Assembly (NCBI RefSeq): GCF_019801145.1
Contig: NZ_JAHVJQ010000003.1
Span: forward strand, 62,001 to 126,000
Direction of reading: 5' to 3'
Source of the DNA: Leisingera aquaemixtae
Lineage (GTDB): Bacteria; Pseudomonadota; Alphaproteobacteria; Rhodobacterales; Rhodobacteraceae
DNA length: 64,000 bases
A program made the position numbers and the translations under genes. Positions 27,692 to 36,284 of the stretch are shown one piece after another (the first letter of the stretch is position 1; every line of letters begins with the position of its first letter). The notes beneath the pieces are model-generated. The model was not told where the DNA came from, did no database searches, and saw nothing but the letters and a program-made list of their open reading frames with translations.

Positions 27692-27779
27692 TGTCCGACT
27701 ATAAGTCTGCGAAGTCAGACAAAGAACCGTAAATCCCGGCATCCCGGAGGATCAGGCAGATGATCCGGAGGATCGGGCA
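27692..27779. promoter_or_regulatory. Repeat-rich divergent promoter region between AraC gene and SDR operon
   Basis: Two patterns occur in this spacer. An imperfect inverted repeat TGTCCGACT (27692) / AGTCAGACA (27713) has 8 of 9 matching positions. A direct repeat of CCGGAGGATCAGGCA (27744-27758) and CCGGAGGATCGGGCA (27765-27779) is identical at 14 of 15 positions and offset by exactly 21 bp, two helical turns. That spacing is typical of AraC-family half-sites upstream of the regulated promoter. Assignment to the neighbouring AraC protein is inference. Confidence 0.5.
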
Positions 27780-27837
27780 CGGAGTACACTCCGGCGCGCT
27801 CTACCTTAGGAACAGATAAACTCAGGGAGGAAGCATC

Positions 27838-28677
27838 ATGTACAAGCAAGCAATTGCAGCGGGCGGCCTGGCGGTGGTGACCGGTGGTGCCAGCGGTGTC
27901 GGCTTTGCGGCAGCCGAACGGTTCGCCCAAGCCGGTTTGGGAGTGGTGCTGGCGGACTTGCCGGGCGAGGCGCTGGACCAAGCGGCAGAGAAGCTGCGCG
28001 GTCAGGTGAAGCAGGGCGCGCCGGTGCTGGCGGTTCCTGTGGACGTCAGCAAGGCCGAGGACCTTGCGGCCCTGGCCGATGCTGCTTTCGGCGCCGGCGA
28101 GGTGGCCGTGCTGATGAACAATGCAGGCATATCCCGGCCCTCCGGCAGCTGGGACGGCGCAGATGCTTGGCGCGCAATGATTGAGGTGAACCTGTTTGGC
28201 GTTCTGAACGGCGTGCAGGCCTGTCTGCCCCGGATGATCGCCGCCGCGCGCCCCGCGGTGGTGGTCAATACCGGCTCCAAACAGGGCATCACCACGCCGC
28301 CGGGCAACCCGGGCTACAACGTCTCCAAGGCCGGCGTGAAGGTGCTGACCGAAATGCTGGCCCACGACCTGCGGCAGGCGGAAGCCCCGATCAGCGCGCA
28401 TCTGTTCGTGCCAGGCTTCACCTATACGGGCATGATCGCCCGCCACATTCCGGAAAAACCCGCCGCGGCCTGGACCCCGGAGCAGACCGTGGACCACCTG
28501 CTTACCCGTATGGAAGCGGATGATTTCTATATCCTGTGCCCGGACAACGACGTGACACCCGAACGCGACCGCCGCCGGGTCACCTGGGCCCTGGGCGACA
28601 TCCTGGAAAACCGCCCGGCGCTGTCGCGCTGGCATCCCGATTACGCCGATGCCTTTGAAGACTTCGAACAATCCTGA
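27838..28677 (+). CDS. Short-chain dehydrogenase/reductase
   Basis: A 279-residue classical SDR. The NAD(P) motif is TGGASGVGFAAAERF, the NNAG motif is MNNAGISRP, and the catalytic Ser-Tyr-Lys set is in NTGSKQGITTPPG followed by YNVSK. The product is cytoplasmic and would oxidise or reduce an alcohol/carbonyl group. It begins the operon that continues with the two molybdenum-hydroxylase genes, so a pathway from an alcohol through an aldehyde or N-heterocycle is possible. The substrate is not recognisable. Confidence 0.9.
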   Translation: MYKQAIAAGGLAVVTGGASGVGFAAAERFAQAGLGVVLADLPGEALDQAAEKLRGQVKQGAPVLAVPVDVSKAEDLAALADAAFGAGEVAVLMNNAGISRPSGSWDGADAWRAMIEVNLFGVLNGVQACLPRMIAAARPAVVVNTGSKQGITTPPGNPGYNVSKAGVKVLTEMLAHDLRQAEAPISAHLFVPGFTYTGMIARHIPEKPAAAWTPEQTVDHLLTRMEADDFYILCPDNDVTPERDRRRVTWALGDILENRPALSRWHPDYADAFEDFEQS

Positions 28678-28713
28678 ACAGCAACGATCCAGCCAACGGG
28701 AGGCCCCATAGCC

Positions 28714-29175
28714 ATGGCAATATCATTGAAACTCAACGGCCAGACGCATCAGGTCGAGGCCGAGCCCGGAACTCCGCTATTGTGGGTGATCCGGGATGAA
28801 CTGAAGCTGACCGGCACCAAGTTCGGCTGCGGCGTCGCCGCTTGCGGCGCCTGCACCGTGCATCTGGACGGGGAGCCGGTGCGCTCCTGCCAGACCTTTG
28901 TCGAGGACGCCGAGGGCGCCGAGATCACCACCATAGAAGGGCTGAACTCCAAGGTTTCCAAGGCCGTGCAGGACGCCTGGGTGGAGCTGGACGTGGTGCA
29001 ATGCGGCTATTGCCAGTCGGGGCAGATCATGTCTGCCGTCGGGCTGCTGAGCGAAAATCCCAAACCGACGGTGGAAGAAATCGACAGCTTCATGAACGGC
29101 AACGCCTGCCGCTGCGCCACCTACCAGCGCATACGCGCCGCGATCCAGCGCGCATCCGAAATGATGGAGGCCTGA
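28714..29175 (+). CDS. [2Fe-2S] subunit of a molybdenum hydroxylase (IorA/CoxS type)
   Basis: A 153-residue electron-transfer subunit with two [2Fe-2S] clusters. The N-terminal plant-ferredoxin-like cluster is bound by KFGCGVAACGACTV and the later Cys in VRSC. The C-terminal cluster is bound by QCGYCQSGQ and NACRCATYQRI. The closest named relatives are isoquinoline 1-oxidoreductase alpha subunit and similar aldehyde dehydrogenase subunits. It lies one base before the large-subunit gene. Neither a FAD subunit nor a MoCo-insertion chaperone is seen beside it, consistent with the two-subunit type that passes electrons to a cytochrome. Confidence 0.92.
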   Translation: MAISLKLNGQTHQVEAEPGTPLLWVIRDELKLTGTKFGCGVAACGACTVHLDGEPVRSCQTFVEDAEGAEITTIEGLNSKVSKAVQDAWVELDVVQCGYCQSGQIMSAVGLLSENPKPTVEEIDSFMNGNACRCATYQRIRAAIQRASEMMEA

Positions 29176-29176
29176 T

Positions 29177-31354
29177 ATGACCCTGAACACCTCCCGCCGC
29201 GGCTTCCTCAAATCCGCTGCCGCCGCCGCTGCCGTCCTGTATGTCGGCGTCCGTCCGAACGGCGCTCTGGCGGCCGGTTCCGCACCGGCACAGCTGAACC
29301 CGTTTGTGAAGATCAGTGCAGACGGCACCGTCACCGCCATCGTCAAACACTTCGAGAAGGGCCAGGGCCCGGCCACTGGCCTCACTACCCTGATCGCCGA
29401 GGAACTGGGCGTTTCGATGGAGGACATCCAGTACGAATTCGCCCCCTCCGATCCCTCGCGCTATGCCAACCTGGCGTTCGGGCAGATGCAGGGCACCGGC
29501 GGTTCCACCGCGATGGCCAATTCCTTCCTGCAGTACCGCCAGGCCGGGGCGGCTGCGCGCGAGATGCTGATCCAGGCCGCGGCCGAGGCCTGGGGCGCAG
29601 ACACCGCGGAGCTGACGTTGGAGGACGGCATCCTCAAGGGCGCGGGCCAGGAGGCGCCGCTGGCGGAGTTCGTCGCCGCCGCCGCGCAGATGGAGGCCCC
29701 GGCAGAGCCGCGGCTGAAGGATCCCAGCGAGTTCCGTTTGATCGGCAACGCCTCGGTCAAGCGCAAGGACTCCTTGCCCAAGACCAATGGCACCGCGATG
29801 TATGCTATGGACCTGCATCTGCCGAACCAGATGGTTGCCGTCATCATCCGCAGCCCGCGGATGGGCGGGCTGGCCAGCGGGTTTGACGATGCCAACGCCA
29901 AGGAGATCAAAGGCTACATCCGCGCTGCCGTGCTGCCCAATCAGGCGGGTGTTGCGGTCTATGCCGAGGACACCTGGGGCGCGTTCCAGGCCCGCGATGC
30001 AATCACCGTGGACTGGGATTTCTCGAACGCCGAAAGCCGCAGCTCTGACCAGATCCGCGAGGAGCTGCTGGCCGCGGTCAACACGGACCCGGAGTACAAT
30101 GTGACCGGTGCGGACCAGGCCGCCACCGCGGCGCAGATCGACGGCGCGGCGAAGGTGGTGGAGCAGACCTTCTACTTCCCGCTGCTGGCGCATGCGCCGA
30201 TGGAGCCGCTCACCTGCACCATCGAGGCAGACGAGGACGGCGGCGTCACCCTGCATGACGGCTGCCAATTCCCCACCGGGCCGCATATAGCGATGGCGCA
30301 GATATTCCAGCTGCCGATGGAAAAAATTCGCATCAACACGATGTTTGCCGGAGGCTCCTTCGGCCGCCGCGCTACTCCGACGGCTGACTACCAGGTGGAG
30401 GCGGCGCTGGCCTTTGCCCTGACCGACCGCTCGCGCCCGGTGAAACTGGTCTGGTCGCGCGAGGATGACATCACCGGCGGCTATTACCGGCCCGCCGTTG
30501 CGCACCGGGTGCGGGTTGGTCTGGACGCGGATGGCAACATCGCCGGATGGGACCACCGCATTGCCGCGCAACCGATCCTGAAAGGCACTGCCTTCGAAAG
30601 CATGCTCGTGCATGACGGCGTCGACCACAGCTCGGTCGAAGGCGTGGCCGGCAGTCCCTACCAGATCCCTGGCCAGCATGTCGGCCTTACCGATGTGGCC
30701 AAGGCAACCACGGTTCTGTGGTGGCGCTCGGTCGGACACACCCACACCGCCTATGTGATGGAAACGATGCTGGACCAGGCCGCCCATGCTGCAGGCCGTG
30801 ACCCGGTCGAATTCCGCCTTGCTCTTCTGGAGGGCGGCGGCGCCGATCAGCAGCGTCTGGCTGGCGTTCTGAAACTGGCTGCGGAAAAGGGCGGCTGGGG
30901 CAGCGCGCCGGAAGGCCGCAGCCAGGGTATCGCTGTTCACAAGAGCTTTGGCAGCTATGTGGCCGAGGTCGTGGAGATCTCCGGCAACGCCAATGACGGG
31001 GTGAAGATCGAGAAGGTCACCTGCGCGGTGGATTGCGGCATCGCCGTCAACCCGGATGTGATCAAGGCACAAATGGAGGGCGGCATCGGCTATGGCCTCG
31101 GCCATGTGATGCGCAACGAAATCACCCTGACCGAAGGCGAAGTGGACCAGTCCAACTTCCCGGATTACGAGCCGCTGCGGATCGGTGACATCGGCGCCAT
31201 AGAGGTGCACATCGTACCCTCCGCCGAGATGCCTACCGGCGTGGGTGAGCCTGGAACCCCGCCCTCAGCTCCAGCACTGGCCAATGCCATCGCAGTCAAC
31301 GGCCCGCTGGTGACGGAACTGCCGATGAACCTGAACGGGGTCAGCTTCGCCTGA
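29177..31354 (+). CDS. Molybdopterin-binding subunit of a two-subunit aldehyde/N-heterocycle oxidoreductase, Tat-exported
   Basis: A 725-residue xanthine-oxidase-family large subunit. An N-terminal twin-arginine signal (TSRRGFLKSAAAAAAVL) points to periplasmic export with its small partner, which has no signal of its own. Cofactor regions include MQGTGGSTAM, FAGGSFGRRATPTADYQVEAAL and the C-terminal VGEPGTPPSAPALANAI, whose Glu is the conserved catalytic base. It resembles IorB and membrane-associated aldehyde dehydrogenase chains, but the substrate cannot be assigned. It is the last gene of the SDR operon. Confidence 0.92.
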   Translation: MTLNTSRRGFLKSAAAAAAVLYVGVRPNGALAAGSAPAQLNPFVKISADGTVTAIVKHFEKGQGPATGLTTLIAEELGVSMEDIQYEFAPSDPSRYANLAFGQMQGTGGSTAMANSFLQYRQAGAAAREMLIQAAAEAWGADTAELTLEDGILKGAGQEAPLAEFVAAAAQMEAPAEPRLKDPSEFRLIGNASVKRKDSLPKTNGTAMYAMDLHLPNQMVAVIIRSPRMGGLASGFDDANAKEIKGYIRAAVLPNQAGVAVYAEDTWGAFQARDAITVDWDFSNAESRSSDQIREELLAAVNTDPEYNVTGADQAATAAQIDGAAKVVEQTFYFPLLAHAPMEPLTCTIEADEDGGVTLHDGCQFPTGPHIAMAQIFQLPMEKIRINTMFAGGSFGRRATPTADYQVEAALAFALTDRSRPVKLVWSREDDITGGYYRPAVAHRVRVGLDADGNIAGWDHRIAAQPILKGTAFESMLVHDGVDHSSVEGVAGSPYQIPGQHVGLTDVAKATTVLWWRSVGHTHTAYVMETMLDQAAHAAGRDPVEFRLALLEGGGADQQRLAGVLKLAAEKGGWGSAPEGRSQGIAVHKSFGSYVAEVVEISGNANDGVKIEKVTCAVDCGIAVNPDVIKAQMEGGIGYGLGHVMRNEITLTEGEVDQSNFPDYEPLRIGDIGAIEVHIVPSAEMPTGVGEPGTPPSAPALANAIAVNGPLVTELPMNLNGVSFA

Positions 31355-31444
31355 GAGCAGACCAGCACCGGGCGGAAGATTTCGGTGCAGGCAGCTCTGA
31401 CCCGGACCAGCTTTCATCTGCTCAGATAAAAACTGATGAATCAG

Positions 31445-31475
31445 CGCCCGGGCCGCTGCAGCGGCGGCCCGGGCG
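31445..31475 (-). terminator. GC-rich hairpin terminator of the qhp-aldehyde dehydrogenase operon
   Basis: A perfect 10-bp stem (CGCCCGGGCC pairing with GGCCCGGGCG) with an 11-base loop containing GCTGCAGC. It lies 8 bases past the aldehyde dehydrogenase stop between convergent genes. On the minus strand a TTTTT tract follows about a dozen bases later, which supports termination of that strand; it may also stop the plus-strand operon. Confidence 0.65.
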
Positions 31476-31483
31476 AGAGTTGC

Positions 31484-32887
31484 TCACCCGCAGGCGACGT
31501 TGATTACCTGCATCTGGGTGTATTCCGCCAGTCCCTCGACCGATTGCTCCACACCCAGGCCAGAGCCCTTGAAGCCGGCCATCGGGATATGCGGGCCGAT
31601 GTTCAGCTGCTGATTGACCCAGATGGTGCCGGACTCGATGCGTCCGGCGACCTCCGTGGCCCGGACCGTGTCTCGCGAATGCACCGAGCCGCCCAGCCCG
31701 TAATCGGAGGCATTGGCGCGGGCGATCACATCGTCGATATCGTCAAAGCGGATCACCGGCAGGATCGGGCCGAATTGCTCCTCGTCGACGATCTTCTGCC
31801 CGTCCGTCACATCCCGGACAATGGTGGGCGGCACGAAATAACCCGGGCCGTCCTTGGCTGCACCGCCGGCGATGATCCGGCCGCAGGCACGGGCGTCCTC
31901 CAGGAAACCCTTGATCTTGTCAAACTGCGCCTTGTTCTGGATCGGGCCGATAGTTGTGCCCTGCTTCATGCCATCATCGACAACCGCCTGTTCGGCAAGG
32001 GCGGCCAGTTCGGCGCAGAAGTCCTCGTAGATGTCACTGTGCACATAGGCGCGCTTTACTGCCAGGCAGACCTGACCGGCGTTGAGGAAGGCGCCGCCGT
32101 AGACCTTTTCCGCAGCGGCCTTCACGTCCACATCCGGCAGCACGATGGCGGGGTCGTTGCCGCCCATTTCCAGCGTCACCCGTTTCATCGTATCGGCGGC
32201 ACTGGCCATGATCCGCTTGCCAGTCTCCGATGAACCGGTAAACCCGATCTTGGCCACATCCGGATGGGCCGTCAGTTTGGGGCCAAGGTCATTGGCGTCG
32301 GTGATGATGTTCACAAGGCCGGCCGGGAAGATACGGGCGCAGATCTCGCCCAGTTTCAGTGCCGCAACCGGAGTGGTCGGCGCAGGTTTCAGAACAATGG
32401 CATTGCCTGCCATCAAGGCGGGCCCGATCTTCCAGCAGCACAAGAGCAGTGGAAAGTTCCAGGCGATGATGCCTGCCACCACTCCCAACGGCTTGTGGCG
32501 GGTCTCGATGCGAAATTCCGCGTCGTCCTGAATGACGCGGTCCGGCAGTTCCAGTGTGGCGGTATGGGCCAGGTAACCCTGCGACCAGGCCACCTCTCCC
32601 TGCGCCTCGGGCAGCGGCTTGCCTTGTTCCAGGGTGATCAGCCGCGCCAGTTCATCCGCCTCTTCGCCGATCGCAGCGGCCAGCGCTTCCACTTTCGCGC
32701 GACGCTCGGCCATCGGGGTGTCTGCCCAGGCCCTTTGTGCGGCCTTGGCGGCAGCCACGGCCTGGTTCATCTGCGCCTCGGAGGCATGCGGCACGCGGGC
32801 AAACACCTCCTCTGTTGCCGGGTTGATCACCTCGATCATGCGCTCCGCCGAAACCTGCTCGCCGTTGATGAGCATGCTGTAGTTCAT
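31484..32887 (-). CDS. NAD(P)-dependent aldehyde dehydrogenase linked to amine oxidation
   Basis: A 467-residue aldehyde dehydrogenase. The catalytic Cys274 is in FLNAGQVCLAVK and the general base Glu240 in RVTLEMGGNDP; the cofactor region IAWNFPLLL ... KPAPTTPVAALKL and FTGSSETGKRI are present. It begins 15 bases after the QhpR stop and is the last gene of the qhp operon. The natural role is therefore oxidation of the aldehyde released from primary amines by the amine dehydrogenase. That enzyme is periplasmic, so the aldehyde must diffuse inward. The family is broad (succinate-semialdehyde to medium-chain aldehydes) and the substrate range is inferred. Confidence 0.92.
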   Translation of the reverse strand: MNYSMLINGEQVSAERMIEVINPATEEVFARVPHASEAQMNQAVAAAKAAQRAWADTPMAERRAKVEALAAAIGEEADELARLITLEQGKPLPEAQGEVAWSQGYLAHTATLELPDRVIQDDAEFRIETRHKPLGVVAGIIAWNFPLLLCCWKIGPALMAGNAIVLKPAPTTPVAALKLGEICARIFPAGLVNIITDANDLGPKLTAHPDVAKIGFTGSSETGKRIMASAADTMKRVTLEMGGNDPAIVLPDVDVKAAAEKVYGGAFLNAGQVCLAVKRAYVHSDIYEDFCAELAALAEQAVVDDGMKQGTTIGPIQNKAQFDKIKGFLEDARACGRIIAGGAAKDGPGYFVPPTIVRDVTDGQKIVDEEQFGPILPVIRFDDIDDVIARANASDYGLGGSVHSRDTVRATEVAGRIESGTIWVNQQLNIGPHIPMAGFKGSGLGVEQSVEGLAEYTQMQVINVACG

Positions 32888-32902
32888 GGTTGTTCTCCCT
32901 GT

Positions 32903-33895
32903 TTATCCGTCAGCCGGGTTTGATTGAGAAAGACAACCACGGCCCTCGGGCGCGGTCTTGGGCAGTGGTGCCAAAGAGTTTGCGTCCTGCGCCAAATTTC
33001 CGCTGTAATCCTGGGCGCTGAGGAAACCACGCGGCGAGCAGCCGAAGTGCCGTCGGAAGATGCGGTTGAAATGGGAAATGTCACCAAACCCGGCGCTATA
33101 GGCGACCTGGGCAATCGGCACTCGGCGGCCCTGCCGCGCCGCATGGCCCAACTTGCCTGCCACCGCGGCCAGACGTGTGCGAGCCAGGCAATCGGTGAAG
33201 CTGGTGCCGTTCTCCTGAAATTCACGCTGCAACTGGCGGCGCGACAACCCGGTGCGGGCGGCGAGCGTGTCCACCGTCAACTGCGGATCGGTGCTGAGCA
33301 GCTCCAGTGACTCGCGAACCAGCCGGAACCGGTGTCTTCGGCTGCTGAGGCTGCCGCCTCCCGGGTACGCCCCGGCCGCAAAGGCCAGAGGCACCAGTTC
33401 GAAGATGTAGCCAGCACCGTCCTGAGCGCCTTCCGCATCCAGCAGCCCGCAAAGGCTTGCGTGCAACGGATGCTGTCTGGCTATCTTGCAGCCCGCCTGC
33501 GGCATCTCCCGGCGCCTCTCCAGCACCAGCGCCCGCGGCAGATGCGCGGACAGGAAGGCAGCGGGCCGGCCGGTGATGTTGAGCTCCGCTGTGCGGGTTG
33601 AATCGAGCAGGAGGAACTCCCCGGGCCTCAGCAAGGTCTCACGGCCCGCGTGCCGGATGCCGGTTTCGCCATCCAGCTGGTGCAGCAGAAAGAAATGCTC
33701 CTGCTCGTCGCGCAGGATGCCCTGGCGGGTGCGTTCAATGCGGGCGGGAAGGCAGCGGATTTCGGCAACGTCGACGCCGCTGCGCTGGTGCAGCAGAAAA
33801 GATCCCGTCCAGCCCGGCGCCGACCGGTCCGGAGTAGCATAGTAGTGGCCGCAGTTGGCGCGCAGGGTGCTGTTCCAGTTGTCAAAGCAGATCAT
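32903..33895 (-). CDS. qhpR: AraC-family regulator QhpR
   Basis: A 330-residue regulator. The C-terminal AraC domain is clear (LTVDTLAARTGLSRRQLQREFQENG and VPIAQVAYSAGFGDISHFNRIFRRHFGCSPRGF); the N-terminal part is an AraC-binding-like domain (FLLHQLDGETGIRHAGRETLLRPGEF). The ATG overlaps the QhpE stop as ATGA, so the start is well fixed and the long upstream frame can be ignored. In Paracoccus denitrificans QhpR activates the qhp operon in response to amines such as n-butylamine. Encoding it inside the operon would give positive feedback. A second, unrelated AraC protein sits at the other end of the locus. Confidence 0.88.
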   Translation of the reverse strand: MICFDNWNSTLRANCGHYYATPDRSAPGWTGSFLLHQRSGVDVAEIRCLPARIERTRQGILRDEQEHFFLLHQLDGETGIRHAGRETLLRPGEFLLLDSTRTAELNITGRPAAFLSAHLPRALVLERRREMPQAGCKIARQHPLHASLCGLLDAEGAQDGAGYIFELVPLAFAAGAYPGGGSLSSRRHRFRLVRESLELLSTDPQLTVDTLAARTGLSRRQLQREFQENGTSFTDCLARTRLAAVAGKLGHAARQGRRVPIAQVAYSAGFGDISHFNRIFRRHFGCSPRGFLSAQDYSGNLAQDANSLAPLPKTAPEGRGCLSQSNPADG

Positions 33896-34548
33896 GCGGC
33901 GTTCGGGCCTCCCGCCCCAATGCGTTCCCGTCCGGTGAAGGCGGGTGTTTGCAGCATCTTCTCTATCCCTCCTTTTGCGCAGGCCCGGGCCAGCAGTCCG
34001 GTAAAATGCGCGGCCGCCAGACTGGCCCCCCGAACCGGCACGCCGGCCCCTCCCGGACAGGCGCCGAAACGTGCGCCGGGCAGGTTCAGCAGCGACCACT
34101 GGCCAGGGGCGCAGCGTGCATCGCCTTGCACCGAAAGAACCCCCGTGCACCCAGCCGGATAGACCGGCGTTCCCCGGGCCGGAGCCGAGGCAACGAGCAG
34201 CTTGCCCGCCTCCAGCACCGCGGTTACGGCTTCAGCCAGCATCGGGCTGGCACCGGCGTGTCCAAAAGAGCAGTGGACAATCTCCGCCTCTGACTCGGCA
34301 GCGCGGAGCAGTGCTTCCGCCACGGTTGTGAGCTGGGTGGACAGACGGCCCGGAAAAATGCTGAACCCCAGGATCTGCGCTTCCGGCGCGTTGACGCGGA
34401 TGGCGGCGGCAATGTGGCTGGCGTGCAGTGCAGCCGGGCTTTCGGCAGCCCTGGGATGTATCCTGCACAAATCATTGCGGGCGGTGAGGCCGGGGGTGTC
34501 GGTTGCCAGCGGCCCGTCGATCAGCGCAATCAGCGCGGCGCGGCTCAT
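33892..34548 (-). CDS. qhpE: QhpE, subtilisin-like protease removing the leader of the QhpC subunit
   Basis: A 218-residue compact S8-type protease without a signal peptide, so cytoplasmic. The triad can be read as Asp11 (ALIDGPL), His42 (LHASHIAAAI, the HGTHVA position) and Ser176 (RGASLAAAHFTG, the GTSMA position). The oxyanion Asn of ordinary subtilisins (AAGN) is not obvious; the segment reads VASAPARG. In the known system QhpE cleaves the N-terminal leader from cross-linked QhpC before export. It overlaps qhpF and qhpR by 4 bp at both ends. Confidence 0.85.
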   Translation of the reverse strand: MSRAALIALIDGPLATDTPGLTARNDLCRIHPRAAESPAALHASHIAAAIRVNAPEAQILGFSIFPGRLSTQLTTVAEALLRAAESEAEIVHCSFGHAGASPMLAEAVTAVLEAGKLLVASAPARGTPVYPAGCTGVLSVQGDARCAPGQWSLLNLPGARFGACPGGAGVPVRGASLAAAHFTGLLARACAKGGIEKMLQTPAFTGRERIGAGGPNAA

Positions 34549-36284
34549 GTGCTGGCCTCCGACACGTCAATCTCCAGGTCGAATCCCCTGCCAGCCGCAG
34601 CGCCGCCGTGGGCAGTCAAGATGCGGGTGGCATGGGGAAACGCCGTGTCGATATGGGTCAGGATCCGGGTTGCGGTGGCCGGATCCACTTCCGACAGCGC
34701 TTCATCCAGGATCAGGATGTCGAACGGCGGCAGCAGAACACGCAAGAGGCACAGCCGCTGGCGCTCGCCGCCCGACAATGTCAGCCCGCTTTCGCCCAGC
34801 AACGTGTCAAGGCCCTCAGGCCCGCAGAACCTGTCCGCCAGGCCAAAAAGTTCCAGCATCTGCCACACCCGCGCTTCATTCTCAGGCTTGGCCCAGAAGG
34901 CACGGCTTTGGAACAGGTTGCCGCGAAGGCTGGCCCGCAGGGTATAGGGGCGCTGACCTGCATAGGCTACCCGCTCTGGCAGGGTAGCACCGCTCAGAAG
35001 GCTCAGATCCGCACCGCCCATGGTGACACGGCCGGTCAAGGGCTGAACCCGCCCGCAGAGCACCGAGAGCAGCGAGGTCTTGCCCGCACCGCTGGCTCCC
35101 TTGAGGGCCACCCGGGTGCCTTCGGGAATGTTCAGGGTGAGCGGGCCCAGAGGTGCGGCGTCACCGCGGGCCACGGTTGCGTTGTCCAGCTGCAGCACAT
35201 AGCCGGAAGGAGAGAAACGGTCAGAAAGGGAAGGGGGAGATTGCATAACCGCATCCAGCCGGGCCACCGCAACCTTGACCCGCGCCTGCGCGTGCCAGAG
35301 GCCAAGCAGCGATTGCATCGGCCCGGTCATGAATCCCATATAAGCGATGAAGGCAATGAGCGAACCCAGTGGCCACTCGCCGCGTATCACCATCAGTCCG
35401 CCGACCAGAAAGATTGCGGAGCGGATCAGCGCCGACAGCAGCACCGGCACCGCGCGGGTAAACTCTCCCCACAGGTTCTGCGCGATCAGGCGGCGGCTCA
35501 GCCCGGCATGATCGCGCAGGCTGCGCCGCTCTGCCCAGCGAATGCCGCGGGCGGCTTGCAGGGCGGGCAGGCCGAACAAGGTCTCCGACAGCCCCGCCGA
35601 ATACCGTCCTTGCATCTCGCGCACTGCTGCGGCGTGGCGTTCGGTCCGGGGCCGTGCCCAGACCAGAAACAGCAGCTCTGCCGGGGCCAGGAGTGCCGTC
35701 AGCAGCCCCAGCCGCCAATCCAGCACCATTAGCATCGCAGAGCCGCCCGCCAGCCGGATCAGCGCCGAAGAACCGCCCAGCACCGCGTTGAAGGCAAACT
35801 TTTGCACTTCCGCCGCGTCGCCATCAACCCGCGCCAGCAGCTCGCCTGCGCGCTGGGCGGCAAACCAGCCGGAAGGCTTTGCAGCCAGCCGTGACAGAAG
35901 CCGCTGCCGCATCCGCGCCAGCATCTGCACTGACGCGCGCATATGCAGGATGTTGCTGAGCGCGCCGGTTCCGGTGGCCAAGAGGCCAATTGCGAACAGT
36001 GCCGCGGACCAGACCACCAGCTGCGACGCATCCCCCGCCATCAGCCCGCGATCGATCACCAGCTTGCTGATGTAGGGCGGCAGCAAGCCAAGCCCGGCGG
36101 CGGCAAAACTGATCAGCAAGAGCACCGCCAGCCGCCACCGGTGCGGGCGCAGCAAGGGCAGCAGCCAGTCCGCGGTGGCGGCGGTAAACAGCGCCGCACC
36201 CGCGCGTGAGGGCAGGCGCGGCCAGGCCCGGGCGGCAGCAGTGCCGCCCGGCTGGGAGGAGAGTTTGGCAGCAGGCCCGCTCAT
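34545..36284 (-). CDS. qhpF: QhpF, ABC exporter (fused membrane and ATPase domains)
   Basis: A 579-residue half-transporter with about six membrane helices (20-320) and a C-terminal ATPase: Walker A GASGAGKTSLLSVL, signature LSGGERQRLCLLRVLL, Walker B FDILILDEALSEVD and the switch His in LTAHGG. It belongs to the CydDC/lipid-exporter-like group. In Paracoccus QhpF is needed to deliver the matured small subunit across the inner membrane. The gene overlaps qhpB and qhpE by 4 bp each (ATGA). The context gives the name; sequence alone would only say exporter. Confidence 0.9.
   Translation of the reverse strand: MSGPAAKLSSQPGGTAAARAWPRLPSRAGAALFTAATADWLLPLLRPHRWRLAVLLLISFAAAGLGLLPPYISKLVIDRGLMAGDASQLVVWSAALFAIGLLATGTGALSNILHMRASVQMLARMRQRLLSRLAAKPSGWFAAQRAGELLARVDGDAAEVQKFAFNAVLGGSSALIRLAGGSAMLMVLDWRLGLLTALLAPAELLFLVWARPRTERHAAAVREMQGRYSAGLSETLFGLPALQAARGIRWAERRSLRDHAGLSRRLIAQNLWGEFTRAVPVLLSALIRSAIFLVGGLMVIRGEWPLGSLIAFIAYMGFMTGPMQSLLGLWHAQARVKVAVARLDAVMQSPPSLSDRFSPSGYVLQLDNATVARGDAAPLGPLTLNIPEGTRVALKGASGAGKTSLLSVLCGRVQPLTGRVTMGGADLSLLSGATLPERVAYAGQRPYTLRASLRGNLFQSRAFWAKPENEARVWQMLELFGLADRFCGPEGLDTLLGESGLTLSGGERQRLCLLRVLLPPFDILILDEALSEVDPATATRILTHIDTAFPHATRILTAHGGAAAGRGFDLEIDVSEAST

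Noticed and set aside
29090-31210. A 706-codon open frame on the strand opposite the molybdenum-hydroxylase large subunit
   Set aside because: It is entirely antisense to a clear 725-residue enzyme gene, has no recognisable domain, and arises from high GC in the third codon position.
33895-34150. N-terminal extension of the QhpR frame
   Set aside because: It lies inside qhpE, is Arg/Gly-rich, and the ATGA overlap with the qhpE stop gives a better start.
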